Numbered from the stretch's first letter, positions 25,363 to 34,702 are shown. The stretch is DNA of 64,000 nucleotides from UBA2377 sp964525935 (GCA_964525935.1 CAZGJZ010000002.1:434001-498000); one strand, 5' to 3'. The notes: generated by a model from the sequence alone, not told the origin. Program-made: numbers and translations.

Positions 25363-26790
25363 TTAGCGAGGCGAGTAGACCTTCTGCACGAGGTTTGCGC
25401 TGAGGTGGCGGCGGAAGGTTTTGAGGTCCTTCACGGCTTTCAACGCGATGAGCTGGCGGGCGATGTTGCCGACGGCGGTGCCTTCGAGGCTGAACGATAG
25501 CACGGGAATACCGGCGGCGTCGGCCGTGGCCTGGCAGAGGAGACGATTCTTCGAGCCGCCGCCGACCATGAGGATGCGCTTGAATTTTTTGCCGGTCATC
25601 CGCTCGAACGCTTGCACGGCGTTGGCGTGGCCGCGGCCGATGGAGTCGCAGATGAGGCGGGTGTAGCCGGCGAGATCCTTCGGGATGGGGAGCTTCCGCT
25701 TCTTCAACTGCGCGTCGATGGCGGCCTTCATCGAGTCCGGGCTTGTGAACGCGGCGTCGGTCAGATCGAGGAGCGTGGCAGGGGCTTTTTGTTTCTCGGC
25801 GGCGGTGATGAGCGCGGCCCATTCGCGGTCGTTGGTCGGGCGCGCCTTGAAGTCCTTCATGATCTGCTCGAGCAAAAAGAGCCCGACCACGTTGGTGAGC
25901 GGGCGGAAGCCGCCGTCGCCGGTGCGTTCGTTGGCGACGCGGGCTTTTTCCGCCTCGGGGCCGAGCACGGGCGTGGCGCTTTCGAAACCGACGAGCGACC
26001 ACGTGCCGGAGCTGAGGAAGAGATCGTTGCCGTCCTCGGCGGCGGGCATGGCGTCGTAGGCGCAGGCGGTGTCATGGCCGGGGCCGGCGATGACCTGGGT
26101 GCCCGCGAGTTCGGGGAAATTGATCACGCGGCCGAGCTTGGCGCCGGCGCGGATGGGCGCGTTGAACCACTGCGGCGGAATCTTGAAGTGGGCGAACGCG
26201 GCGCCGGACCAGTCGCACTTGGCGTGCACGTCGATCAGCTGCGAGGTGCTGGCGACGGTGAGCTCGTTCTCCATCCGGCCACTGAGGAGGAAATTGAAAT
26301 AGTCGGAGAGGAAGAGGCAGCGCGTCGCGAGGTCGGTGACGGCGGGGCAGTTGGCGACGGTTTCGGCGAGCTGGAGGCTGGTATTATAGAAAACGTTGGG
26401 GATACCGGTGGCGGCGTAGATGCGGTCGGCGCCGTTGGCGGCGAGGTTTTTCAAACCGGCCTGCGTGCGGCTGTCGCGGTAGGCGTGCGAGGGGAAGACG
26501 AGGCGGCCGGCGTCGTTGAGGAGGACGTGGTCGCAGCCCCAGGTGTCGACGCCGACGGAAGCGAGCTTCGCGCCCTTGGGGAGGAGGGCGACGGCTTTGC
26601 GGAGGCCGGTCTGCACCTCGGCCCAGAAGGTGCCGAGTTCCCAATAGGCGTTGGCGCCGAGTTCGCGGTAGGCGTTGGGAAAGCGGTGGGCCTCGGTGAG
26701 CGTGAGGCGGTTGTTCGACCAGGCGCCGAGGATGACGCGGCCACTGGTGGCGCCGAGATCGACGGCGGCGGTGTAGAGGGTTTTGGGCAT
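25363..26790 (-). CDS. rhaB: Rhamnulokinase (FGGY-family carbohydrate kinase)
   Basis: A 475-residue FGGY kinase of typical length, phosphorylating L-rhamnulose to rhamnulose-1-phosphate. The N-terminus AAVDLGATSGRVILG is the RhaB-type phosphate-1 motif. SVGVDTWGCDHVLLN, YRDSRTQ, FNFLLSGRMENELTVASTSQ and IAGPGHDTACAYDAMP are rhamnulokinase regions, and MVGGGSKNRLLCQATADA is the adenosine motif. It lies just downstream of mqo on the same strand, separated only by a 36-nt nonamer repeat that reaches to 6 nt before its ATG. It converges with the epimerase gene. Confidence 0.93.
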   Translation of the reverse strand: MPKTLYTAAVDLGATSGRVILGAWSNNRLTLTEAHRFPNAYRELGANAYWELGTFWAEVQTGLRKAVALLPKGAKLASVGVDTWGCDHVLLNDAGRLVFPSHAYRDSRTQAGLKNLAANGADRIYAATGIPNVFYNTSLQLAETVANCPAVTDLATRCLFLSDYFNFLLSGRMENELTVASTSQLIDVHAKCDWSGAAFAHFKIPPQWFNAPIRAGAKLGRVINFPELAGTQVIAGPGHDTACAYDAMPAAEDGNDLFLSSGTWSLVGFESATPVLGPEAEKARVANERTGDGGFRPLTNVVGLFLLEQIMKDFKARPTNDREWAALITAAEKQKAPATLLDLTDAAFTSPDSMKAAIDAQLKKRKLPIPKDLAGYTRLICDSIGRGHANAVQAFERMTGKKFKRILMVGGGSKNRLLCQATADAAGIPVLSFSLEGTAVGNIARQLIALKAVKDLKTFRRHLSANLVQKVYSPR

Positions 26791-26796
26791 GGGGAG

Positions 26797-26832
26797 ATAG
26801 GTCTTATGGGTCCTATGGGACCTATATAGGAA
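26797..26832. repeat. Four-unit nonamer repeat between mqo and rhaB
   Basis: Exactly four 9-nt units: ATAGGTCTT, ATGGGTCCT, ATGGGACCT, ATATAGGAA. The array abuts the mqo stop codon (26833) and ends 6 nt before the rhaB start, filling the place of a ribosome-binding site. The centre is partly palindromic (GGTCC/GGACC). Confidence 0.75.
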
Positions 26833-28332
26833 TCAGGCGAGTTGCAGGAGTTCGGAGGCGCGTTGGGCTTGGGCGCGGTAGAAGGCGGCGTGCTCGGGCT
26901 TTTTGATGTCCACGTCGTAGGTGGGGATCATGGCCTTCATGCGGGCGGCGCCCTCGGGCGTGGCGAGGAGGTGCGGGAAACATTTTTGGATCACCTCGAG
27001 CACGATGTGCACGGAGACCGACGCGCCGGGAGAAGCGCCGAGGAGCGCGGAGATGGTGCGGTCCTCGTTGGTGATGACCTCGGTGCCATAGTGGACGATG
27101 CCGGCCTGGCCGTCGGTTTTCTTGATAGCCTGCACGCGGATGCCGCCGTCGATGAGTTTCCAGTCTTCCTTCTTTGCGGACGGATAAAACACGTGAAGAA
27201 CCTCGAGGCGGTCTTCCATCGACTGTGTGCCCTGTTGCACGAGATAGCGCACGAGCGGGATGTTGGTGGCGCCGATCTTGAGCAGGGTGGCGAGGTTGTG
27301 CGGTTTCACCGAACCAGGCAGATCGAGGAAGCTGCCTTTCTTGTGGAGAAACTTCGTGGTCCACGCCGCGAAAGGGCCGAAGAGGAGCGTCTTCTTGCCG
27401 TCGAGGATGCGCGTGTCGAGATGCGGCACGGCCATGGTGGGCGCGGCGTCGAGGGGCTGGCCGTAAACCTTGGCCTGGTGCTGTGCGACGATGGCGGGGT
27501 TGTCGCAGACGAGCCACTGGCCGCCGATGGGGAAACCGCCGATGCCCTTGCTCTCGGGGATGCCGGACTTCTGGAGGAGCTGAAGACTGCCGCCGCCCGC
27601 GCCGACGAAGACGAACTTGGCGGTGTTGCGGCGCGTGGTGCCCGTGGCGAGATCGCGGACGGTGACTTCCCAGCCGCTGGCGGTTTTTCTGAGATCGGTG
27701 ACGCGATGGCCGCTGGCGATCCCGCAGCGCGGCTGGGCACCGAGCCAAGTGAGGAGCTTGCGCGAGATCTCGCCGAAATTCACATCGGTGCCGGAATTCA
27801 TTTTCGTGGCGGCGATGGGCACATCGGCGCGACCGGCGGTGAGGAGCGGGGCCCAGGCCCCGATGGTTTCGCGCGCGGTGGAGAATTCCATGCCGGCGAA
27901 GAAATGGTGCGCGGCCATCCCGGCGTGGCGGGCGCGGAGGTAATCGACCCACTTGGCGCCGTGCACGAAGCTGAGGTGCTGCACGGGGTTGATAAACTCC
28001 TTCGGCTGGCTGACCATGCCCTCGGCGACGGCATAGGCCCAGAACTGGCGCGAGCGCTCGAACTGTTCGAAAATCTTGATCGCGTTGGAAACGTCGACGG
28101 TGCCGTCGGCCGCCTGGTGCGGCGTGTAGCTGAGCTCGCAGATGCCGGCGTGACCGGTGCCGGCGTTGTTCCAGCCGTGCGAGGCTTCCTGCGCGAGGTC
28201 GTCGGTGACCTCGTAAACTTGGATGGCGAGTGCGGGCTCGAGGCGCTTGAGCAGGGCGCCGAGGTTGGCGGACATCACCCCGCTGCCGATGAGGATGACA
28301 TCCGGGTTTTCGACGTGCGTGGCGTGCTTCAT
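26833..28332 (-). CDS. mqo: Malate:quinone oxidoreductase
   Basis: A 499-residue FAD-dependent membrane-associated enzyme that oxidises malate to oxaloacetate and passes electrons to quinone. The FAD-binding dinucleotide fold is VILIGSGVMSANLGALLK. Mqo-specific regions are HGWNNAGTGHAGICELSYTP, the ATKMNSGTDVNFGEI region, VFVGAGGGSLQLLQKSGI, and FGPFAAWTTKFL. Length matches family members (about 500). ATG 28332 is set by the FAD fold; the frame extends further upstream without homology. It is followed on the same strand by rhaB, though a functional link is not obvious, and it diverges from the OPT transporter. Confidence 0.93.
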   Translation of the reverse strand: MKHATHVENPDVILIGSGVMSANLGALLKRLEPALAIQVYEVTDDLAQEASHGWNNAGTGHAGICELSYTPHQAADGTVDVSNAIKIFEQFERSRQFWAYAVAEGMVSQPKEFINPVQHLSFVHGAKWVDYLRARHAGMAAHHFFAGMEFSTARETIGAWAPLLTAGRADVPIAATKMNSGTDVNFGEISRKLLTWLGAQPRCGIASGHRVTDLRKTASGWEVTVRDLATGTTRRNTAKFVFVGAGGGSLQLLQKSGIPESKGIGGFPIGGQWLVCDNPAIVAQHQAKVYGQPLDAAPTMAVPHLDTRILDGKKTLLFGPFAAWTTKFLHKKGSFLDLPGSVKPHNLATLLKIGATNIPLVRYLVQQGTQSMEDRLEVLHVFYPSAKKEDWKLIDGGIRVQAIKKTDGQAGIVHYGTEVITNEDRTISALLGASPGASVSVHIVLEVIQKCFPHLLATPEGAARMKAMIPTYDVDIKKPEHAAFYRAQAQRASELLQLA

Positions 28333-28447
28333 GAAGGGGCGAATTTGCCAAGGATGGACGGGAGGCGTCAAGCAGGCGGCGGCACGGTTCCGGGACGATT
28401 CGCGCATTGAGTCAGGACCGCGTGTCATAATAGTCGCCGCACACCAC

Positions 28448-30748
28448 ATGGCTTCCCCTTCCTCGCCCAAGTTCGAGCCGTTCATCCCCGCCGCCACAAC
28501 GCTGACCGAATTCACCGTGCGCTCCGTGCTGACCGGCATGGTGCTCGGCATGGTATTCGGTGCGTCGTCGCTCTATCTCGTGCTCAAGGTCGGCCTGACG
28601 GTGAGCGCATCGATCCCGGTGGCGGTGATCTCGCTGGCGATGTTTCGCGCGTGGTCGAAGGCCGGCGGGCGCGATGCGACGATCCTCGAACACAATATCA
28701 CGCAGACGGCCGGCTCGGCGGGCGAGTCGATCGCGTTTGGCGTCGGCATCACGATGCCGGCGATTTTGATCCTTGGGTTCGACCTCGAGCTCACGCGTGT
28801 GCTGCTCGTCGCGGTGCTCGGTGGCCTGCTGGGCATCCTGATGATGATTCCGCTGCGTCGGACGCACATCGTCGAGGATCACGGCGTATTGAAGTTTCCC
28901 GAAGGCACGGCTTGCGCCGCGGTGCTCAAGGCGGGCGCAAACACCGAGGATCGCGCGGCGGCTTCGCCTTCGGCCAAGGCCGAGATGGCGGCGGCGGAGG
29001 CGGCGGGACTCGGCAAGTCGCCGGGCGCGAAACAAATCTTCGTCGGGTTCGGCATCGGTTTGCTCTACAAGACGGTCAACACGGCATTCAAGGGCTGGAA
29101 AGATATTCCAGAGCGCGTGTTCGGCGCGCCGTTCAAAGGCGGCTCGGTGAGCGCGGAAATTTCGCCGGAGCTGCTCGGCGTGGGCTACATCATCGGACCC
29201 TACATCGCCGGCATCATGTGCGCGGGTGGCGCGCTGTCGTATTGGCTGCTCATTCCGATGATCAAGTTTTTCGGCGACGGCGTGCCCGAGCCGCTGGCGC
29301 CGGGTCGCGTCCCGATCGTCGAGATGACGCCCGACGATGTGCGCAGCGCCTATATTCTCTACATTGGTGCCGGAGCGGTAGCGGCGGGCGGACTCATCAG
29401 TCTCGCCCAGGCGATGCCGGCAATTTGGCGGAGCTTGAAGGCAAGTTTCCGTGACGTGAAAAACAGCGGTGGTGCGTCGGCAGCCACCGGCGGGCCTGAG
29501 CCGCGCACGGATCGCGATATTCCGATGAAGTTTGTCGCTATCGGCGTGGTGGTGTTGCTCGCGGCCATCATGCTGGCGCAGCAGGCGCTGCACATGAACC
29601 TGCTCGGCGCGCTGCTGATCGTGGTGTTTGGCTTTATCTTCGTGGCGGTGTCGTCGCGTCTCACTGGTGAGATCGGCTCCACGTCCAACCCAACTTCGGG
29701 TATGACGGTGGCCACGCTGCTGTTCACCTGCCTCATCTTCCTCTTGGTTGGCTGGACGGGCAACGCCTACTACGTGACCGCGCTCTCGGTCGGCGCCATC
29801 GTCTGCATCGCGGCGGCCAACGGCGGCACGACTTCGCAGGATCTCAAGACCGGTTTTCTCCTCGGTGCGACACCGCGGCTCCAGCAATACGCGATCCTCG
29901 CGGGCGCGTTGTGCTCAGCGGTGATTCTCGGTCCGCTTTTGCTGCGCCTCAACGACGCCGCCACGGTCTACGTTCCGGTGCACGAAGTCGCCCCTGCGGG
30001 TTTGCACGCCGATGCCAGTCAGTGGGGCAAAGCGGAAAAACTACAGGGCCCGCAGGCGAAGCAAGACGCGAACACCTATCACTCGTGGCACAAAACCGAC
30101 GAGGCAGGTGCGCCGCCCGGAAAATATCTTGTCAACGACCAGGGCGAGGCCGTGTGGCTCGTTGATCCCGGGATCAACGGCACGCACTCGAAGCGCCCTG
30201 ACGGCACCAGCGTTGAGAAATTCCATGCTCCGAAAGCCGTGCTCGTTTCCTATATCATCAAGGGCATCCTCGACCACAAGCTGCCGTGGGCGCTGGTGCT
30301 GCTCGGCGTGATGATCACGGTGACGCTGCAGATGTCATTCGTGCCGGCGCTGGCGTTTGCGGTGGGTGTTTACCTGCCGCTCTCATCGACGACGCCGATC
30401 CTCGTTGGTGGCATGATCCGCTGGTTGGTGGATCGCAAACTGCGGAAAAAACCGGAGTGCGCTAGCCTCTCGAAGGAGGAGTTTGAAGCCGAGAGCGACA
30501 AGAGCCCCGGCGTGCTGCTCGCCTCCGGTTACATCGCGGGCGGGGCCATCGCGGGCATCGTCATCGCCATCGTGCAGGGGTTGACGGTGGACTTCGACGC
30601 GGCGGTGACTGGCTGGTCCGTCGCCCACAATCCATTCTACGGCGGCGGCAAGGCCGACCTGCTATCGCTGATCCCCTTCGGCGCGCTGTGCGGTTTCCTC
30701 TACTTCGTGGCGCGGGAGAAACTGCTGAAGCCACGACGGAAGAGCTGA
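28448..30748 (+). CDS. OPT-family transporter, larger paralogue
   Basis: A 766-residue oligopeptide-transporter (OPT) family membrane protein with about 14-16 hydrophobic segments. Characteristic regions: FTVRSVLTGMVLGMVFGASSLYLVLKVG, PVAVISLAMFRAW, LEHNITQTAGSAGESIAFG, and LKFPEGTACAAVLKAGA. A hydrophilic insertion of about 110 residues (roughly 520-625) lies late in the protein and is missing from the neighbour at 30826. OPT proteins move peptides or metal chelates by proton coupling; bacterial substrates are mostly unknown. ATG 28448 is used because similarity begins directly after it. Confidence 0.9.
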   Translation: MASPSSPKFEPFIPAATTLTEFTVRSVLTGMVLGMVFGASSLYLVLKVGLTVSASIPVAVISLAMFRAWSKAGGRDATILEHNITQTAGSAGESIAFGVGITMPAILILGFDLELTRVLLVAVLGGLLGILMMIPLRRTHIVEDHGVLKFPEGTACAAVLKAGANTEDRAAASPSAKAEMAAAEAAGLGKSPGAKQIFVGFGIGLLYKTVNTAFKGWKDIPERVFGAPFKGGSVSAEISPELLGVGYIIGPYIAGIMCAGGALSYWLLIPMIKFFGDGVPEPLAPGRVPIVEMTPDDVRSAYILYIGAGAVAAGGLISLAQAMPAIWRSLKASFRDVKNSGGASAATGGPEPRTDRDIPMKFVAIGVVVLLAAIMLAQQALHMNLLGALLIVVFGFIFVAVSSRLTGEIGSTSNPTSGMTVATLLFTCLIFLLVGWTGNAYYVTALSVGAIVCIAAANGGTTSQDLKTGFLLGATPRLQQYAILAGALCSAVILGPLLLRLNDAATVYVPVHEVAPAGLHADASQWGKAEKLQGPQAKQDANTYHSWHKTDEAGAPPGKYLVNDQGEAVWLVDPGINGTHSKRPDGTSVEKFHAPKAVLVSYIIKGILDHKLPWALVLLGVMITVTLQMSFVPALAFAVGVYLPLSSTTPILVGGMIRWLVDRKLRKKPECASLSKEEFEAESDKSPGVLLASGYIAGGAIAGIVIAIVQGLTVDFDAAVTGWSVAHNPFYGGGKADLLSLIPFGALCGFLYFVAREKLLKPRRKS

Positions 30749-30755
30749 CATTGGA

Positions 30756-30775
30756 GGCAGGGTCAAGGCCCTGCC
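30756..30775. repeat. Hairpin GGCAGGG-CCCTGCC between the OPT genes
   Basis: A 7-bp perfect stem with a 6-nt loop in the 77-bp gap between the two OPT genes. The text 'GGCAGGGTCAAGGCCCTGCC' looks like a dispersed palindromic element rather than a terminator because no T-tract follows. Confidence 0.55.
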
Positions 30776-30825
30776 CCTACTTAGCTGAGGCTTGATGCCC
30801 CGGGCACGCTCTCGCAGAGTGCGCC

Positions 30826-32778
30826 ATGCAAAATTCCCCAAGCGCGCTGCGCGAACTTACGGTTCGGAGCGTCATCCTCGGCGGCGTCATCACCCTGTTG
30901 TTCACCGCGGCCAATGTTTATCTCGGTCTGAAGGTCGGCCTGACCTTCGCCACGTCGATTCCGGCGGCGGTCATCTCGATGGCGCTGCTGCGCATGCTCG
31001 GCAACTCGAACATCCTTGAGAACAACATCGTCCAGACCATCGCTTCGGCGGCGGGCACGCTGGCGGCAATCATCTTCGTGCTGCCGGGTCTCATCATGGT
31101 CGGCTGGTGGCAGGGGTTTCCGTATTGGACCACGGTGGCGGTGTGCGCCATCGGCGGTATTCTCGGCGTGATGTTTTCCGTGCCGCTGCGGCGCGCACTC
31201 GTGACCGGCTCCGACCTGCCTTATCCCGAGGGCGTTGCCGCTGGCGAGGTGTTGAAAGTCGGTTTCGGCTCGGACGACGGCAAGGCGGAGAACGCGAAGG
31301 GCCTGCGCATGATTATCTTTGGTTCGGTGGCTTCGGCGGGTTACGCGCTGCTCGCGGCGATGCGACTCGCAGCCGGCGAGGTGGCGCATGCGTTTCGCCT
31401 CGGGTCGGGTGCCACGGCGGTCTCGACGAGTCTGTCGCTGGCGCTGATCGGTGTCGGCCATCTGGTCGGCGTGTCCGTCGGCCTCGCGATGCTGGTGGGT
31501 ATGTTGATCGCGTGGGGCGGGCTGGTGCCGTTTCTCACGGCGCTGCACGGCGTCGGCGACAATGTTTCCGGCCTCGTCAACACGACCTTCCGCTCCGAGG
31601 TGCGCTTCATCGGCGCGGGCACGATCGGCGTGGCGGCGTTGTGGAGCTTGTTGCGCATCATCGGGCCGATTGCGAAAGGCATTCGCGCGGCGATGGCGGC
31701 CTCGAAGGCGCGGTCGGCCGGCGCTCAGCTGCCGCTGACGGAGCGCGACCTGCCGATCGGCATCGTGGCCGGCACCATCGTGGCGATGCTCCTGCCGATC
31801 GCGGGGCTGTTGTGGTATTTCAGCTCGGGCACGGCGATCGCGAGCGGCATTGGGCCGGTCATCGTCGGGTCGCTGGTCTTCGTGCTGGTGATCGGCGCCA
31901 TTATCGCGTGCGTCTGCGGCTACATGGCCGGCCTGATCGGTGCGTCGAACAGTCCGGTGTCGGGCGTGGGTATCCTCGCGGTGATCGCCGCCTCGCTGCT
32001 CCTCGTGCTGGTTTACGGGCATGGCGGCGACGCGGCGCAGACGAGCGCGCTGGTCGCTTACGCGCTGTTCACGACCGCGATTGTTTTTTCGATCGCGACG
32101 ATTGCGAATGACAATCTCCAGGATCTGAAGACCGGGCAACTCGTCGGCGCGACGCCGTGGCGGCAGCAACTCGCGCTTATCTACGGCGTGATCTTCGGCT
32201 CACTGGTCATCCCGCCGGTGCTTGATCTCTTGAACAAGGCCTTCGGTTTCGCCGGCGCGCCCGGCGCAGGCGAGAATGCCCTCGCGGCACCGCAAGCCGC
32301 GCTCATTTCCGCGCTGGCCAAGGGCGTGCTCGGCGGCGACATCAACTGGAGCCTGATCGGCTGGGGCGCATTACTCGGGGTCGGCGCCATCGTGCTCGAC
32401 GAGGTGCTGCGCAAATCCGGCAAGATGCGTCTGCCGCCCTTGTGCATCGGCATGGGCATTTATCTGCCGATGGCGTTGACGCTGCTCATCCCGATCGGTG
32501 CGGCGCTTGGGCATTTTTATGAGGAGTGGGCGGGTCGGCAGGCCAACCCCGAGTTTGCCAAGCGCATGGGCGTGCTGGCGGCAACCGGTTTGATCGTGGG
32601 CGAGAGTCTCTTCGGCGTGGCCTTTGCCGGCATCGTGGCATGGGCGGGCACCGATTCGCCGCTCGCGGTAGTGGGCCATAACTTCGAAAAAGCCGGCATC
32701 ATCATCGGCGTCGTGCTGTTCGTCGGCATCATCGCGATGCTCTACCGTTCCGCTCGCGGCACGTGCCGGACGGCGTGA
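30826..32778 (+). CDS. OPT-family transporter, smaller paralogue
   Basis: A 650-residue OPT-family transporter, tandem paralogue of the preceding gene. Matching regions are LRELTVRSVILGGVITLLF, AANVYLGLKVGLTFATSIPA, NILENNIVQTIASAAGTLA and LPYPEGVAAGEVLKVGF. C-terminal LQDLKTGQLVGATPWRQQ parallels SQDLKTGFLLGATPRLQQ of the first gene. The lengths differ mainly because the first protein carries a hydrophilic insertion. Tandem retention suggests two substrates or a functional pair. Same strand with 77 bp between, so possibly co-transcribed. Confidence 0.9.
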   Translation: MQNSPSALRELTVRSVILGGVITLLFTAANVYLGLKVGLTFATSIPAAVISMALLRMLGNSNILENNIVQTIASAAGTLAAIIFVLPGLIMVGWWQGFPYWTTVAVCAIGGILGVMFSVPLRRALVTGSDLPYPEGVAAGEVLKVGFGSDDGKAENAKGLRMIIFGSVASAGYALLAAMRLAAGEVAHAFRLGSGATAVSTSLSLALIGVGHLVGVSVGLAMLVGMLIAWGGLVPFLTALHGVGDNVSGLVNTTFRSEVRFIGAGTIGVAALWSLLRIIGPIAKGIRAAMAASKARSAGAQLPLTERDLPIGIVAGTIVAMLLPIAGLLWYFSSGTAIASGIGPVIVGSLVFVLVIGAIIACVCGYMAGLIGASNSPVSGVGILAVIAASLLLVLVYGHGGDAAQTSALVAYALFTTAIVFSIATIANDNLQDLKTGQLVGATPWRQQLALIYGVIFGSLVIPPVLDLLNKAFGFAGAPGAGENALAAPQAALISALAKGVLGGDINWSLIGWGALLGVGAIVLDEVLRKSGKMRLPPLCIGMGIYLPMALTLLIPIGAALGHFYEEWAGRQANPEFAKRMGVLAATGLIVGESLFGVAFAGIVAWAGTDSPLAVVGHNFEKAGIIIGVVLFVGIIAMLYRSARGTCRTA

Positions 32779-32797
32779 GGGTTTGAGTTCTGCGTAG

Positions 32798-32817
32798 GGG
32801 CGCACCTGGGTGCGCCC
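32798..32817. repeat. Dispersed hairpin GGGCGCACC-GGTGCGCCC, copy 1
   Basis: A 9-bp perfect stem with a 2-nt loop, between the convergent OPT and cupin genes. An identical stem occurs at 49179-49198, so this is a dispersed REP-like element that may also serve as a shared terminator. Confidence 0.7.
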
Positions 32818-32832
32818 TTGCATGGAGCCCGA

Positions 32833-33840
32833 TTACTCTTCGCCGTCGAAGTAGCCCGTCTCGATGATGCGGAAGTATTTCCCCTGCGGGCGCAGGCCCC
32901 ACTTGTCGCTGTCGGGGTAATAAAACATATCGGCGGCCGGATTGTCGGTGATGATGAGGCACTCGAGCTCGGTGTCGGCCGCGGCGATCGTCTGGTGCGG
33001 GGCGCCGGGCGGATGCAGCACGATGTCGCCGGGACCGACTTCGTGGCGGCCGTCCGGCGTGCGGATGATCCCGCGTCCGGCGGTGAAAACGAACAGCTCC
33101 CATTGTGTGGCGTGGCTGTGATACGGGCAGATCGCGGCGCCCGCCGGCACGCGGCGGATTTGCAAATCGAACGGGTGGCCGCCGGCCTGTGCGTTGGCGT
33201 TGCGGATGCCGCCCAGCGCGAGGGAGAGATCGCGGCAGCGGCTCTCGTAGCGGCCTTGCGGGGAGCGCTTATGCTCCCACGGCACATCGTCGACGCGGGC
33301 AAAATGCGCGGGCGTCTCCGGCGGAGCCGGGCGCGGTGGGGGCGGGAGTTGGTTTTCGGGCGTGTCGTCCTCGCCCAGATTGTAGTCGGCATCCTGCCGG
33401 CGGAAAACGGCGCCGCCGGGCTTGTGGCCCCATTTGTTGGAGTCGGGGTAGTAGCAGAACTCCGTCAGCGGATTATCGGCGACGAGGTAGTAGCGCAGTT
33501 CGGTGTCGCCCGTGTTGATGAGTTGGTGGGCGCTCCCCGGCGGATGCAGCAGCAGGTCGCCGGCGCGCACGGCGCGGCGTTCGTTGCCGTGACGCATCAC
33601 GCCGGTGCCGCTGAGAATATAATAGCACTCCCACTGCGCGGAGTGGTTGTGAAAAGGGCAGCCGGACTTGCCGGGCAGCAGCTTGCCCAGCTCAAGGTCG
33701 AACGGATGCCCGCCGTGGGCGAGCGAGGCGTTATACGCGGCGCCGAGGGCTTCGGAGATCTGCTGGCCGGCGCCATGAAACTTGCCGGTCGGTGAAGACC
33801 ACTCGAGCCAGGGGATGGCGTCGAGGTGCACGCGTTTCAT
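32833..33840 (-). CDS. Tandem-duplicated (bicupin) cupin protein
   Basis: A 335-residue protein made of two homologous cupin halves. Half 1 (about 1-160) has CPFHNHSAQWECYYILSGTG and DLLLHPPGSAHQLINTGDTE; half 2 (about 175-335) has CPYHSHATQWELFVFTAGRG and DIVLHPPGAPHQTIAAADTE. Each half keeps a metal site (HxH, Glu, His) and ends with a near-identical signature: YYPDSNKWGHKP and YYPDSDKWGLRP. A Pro-rich linker (PENQLPPPPRPAPPETP) joins them. Function is unknown; possibilities are a sugar isomerase/dioxygenase-like enzyme or a small-molecule sensor. It is the last gene of a same-strand run after AraC and the hydrolase, possibly co-regulated. Confidence 0.85.
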   Translation of the reverse strand: MKRVHLDAIPWLEWSSPTGKFHGAGQQISEALGAAYNASLAHGGHPFDLELGKLLPGKSGCPFHNHSAQWECYYILSGTGVMRHGNERRAVRAGDLLLHPPGSAHQLINTGDTELRYYLVADNPLTEFCYYPDSNKWGHKPGGAVFRRQDADYNLGEDDTPENQLPPPPRPAPPETPAHFARVDDVPWEHKRSPQGRYESRCRDLSLALGGIRNANAQAGGHPFDLQIRRVPAGAAICPYHSHATQWELFVFTAGRGIIRTPDGRHEVGPGDIVLHPPGAPHQTIAAADTELECLIITDNPAADMFYYPDSDKWGLRPQGKYFRIIETGYFDGEE

Positions 33841-33870
33841 GACGCAGGGAAGCCGGGCCGCGGGGCGGCG

Positions 33871-34677
33871 TCAGATTTTCTCGTTCTCGACCGGGTTGGT
33901 GAGCGTGCCGATCTTCTCGATCTCGATGCTCACGCTGTCGCCGGGCTTCAGCCAGCGCGGCTGCGGCTTGGCGGCCATGCCGACGCCCTGCGGCGTGCCG
34001 GTGAGGATGACGGTGCCGGGCACGAGCGTCGTGCTGCCGCTGAGATACTCGATGATCGTGGGCACATCGAAGATCATGTCGCTCGTCGTCCAATCCTGCA
34101 CGCGCTGGCCGTTGAGGATCGTGGCGATTTTGAGCGCGTTGGGATTCGGGATATCTTCGCGCGTGACGAGGCACGGCCCGAGCGGGGCGAAGGTATCGAA
34201 GAACTTACCGCGGCACCACTGGCCGCCGCCGAGGCGGATCTGGTGGTCGCGGGCGGAGACATCGTTGGCGCAGGTGTAGCCGAGCACGTAGTTGAGGGCG
34301 TCGGCTTTCTTCACGTTCTTGCAGGCCTTGCCGATGACGACGGCGAGCTCGCACTCGTAGTCGACCTCGTCGGAGCGCAGGTGCTGCGGGATGAGGATCG
34401 GGTCGCCGGGGTTGTGGAGCGTGTTGATGCCCTTGACGAAGAGCACGGGGCGCTCGGGGACCTTGGCGTTGGATTCGGCGGCGTGCTGGCGGTAATTGAG
34501 GCCGATGCAAAGAATCTGGGCGGGCACGATGGGTGCGAGCAGCTTGCCGATGGTGACCGTGCGGCCGGTGAGGCGGTGGTCGCCATAGATGTCGCCGGCG
34601 ATCTCGCGGGCGGAACCATCGGATTGCAGCGCCGCATAGGCGGGGCCTTCGGGGGTGAGGTGGCGGATAATCTTCAT
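33871..34677 (-). CDS. Fumarylacetoacetate hydrolase (FAH) family protein
   Basis: A 268-residue FAH-family metal-dependent hydrolase/isomerase. Signature regions: ILCIGLNYRQHAAESN, PVLFVKGINTLHNPGDPI, the metal ligands around VDYECELAVVIGKACKNV, GYTCANDVSARDHQ, GKFFDTFAPLGPCLVT, and the C-terminal VPGTVILTGTPQGVG. Relatives hydrolyse acylpyruvates, decarboxylate or isomerise catechol meta-cleavage products, or act on 2-keto-3-deoxy sugar acids (for example 2,4-diketo-3-deoxy-L-rhamnonate hydrolase). It lies between AraC and the bicupin gene on one strand, facing away from the one-carbon operon. The substrate is open. Confidence 0.88.
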   Translation of the reverse strand: MKIIRHLTPEGPAYAALQSDGSAREIAGDIYGDHRLTGRTVTIGKLLAPIVPAQILCIGLNYRQHAAESNAKVPERPVLFVKGINTLHNPGDPILIPQHLRSDEVDYECELAVVIGKACKNVKKADALNYVLGYTCANDVSARDHQIRLGGGQWCRGKFFDTFAPLGPCLVTREDIPNPNALKIATILNGQRVQDWTTSDMIFDVPTIIEYLSGSTTLVPGTVILTGTPQGVGMAAKPQPRWLKPGDSVSIEIEKIGTLTNPVENEKI

Positions 34678-34702
34678 GGGAGGATTTTTTAAGAAAGCAG
34701 GT

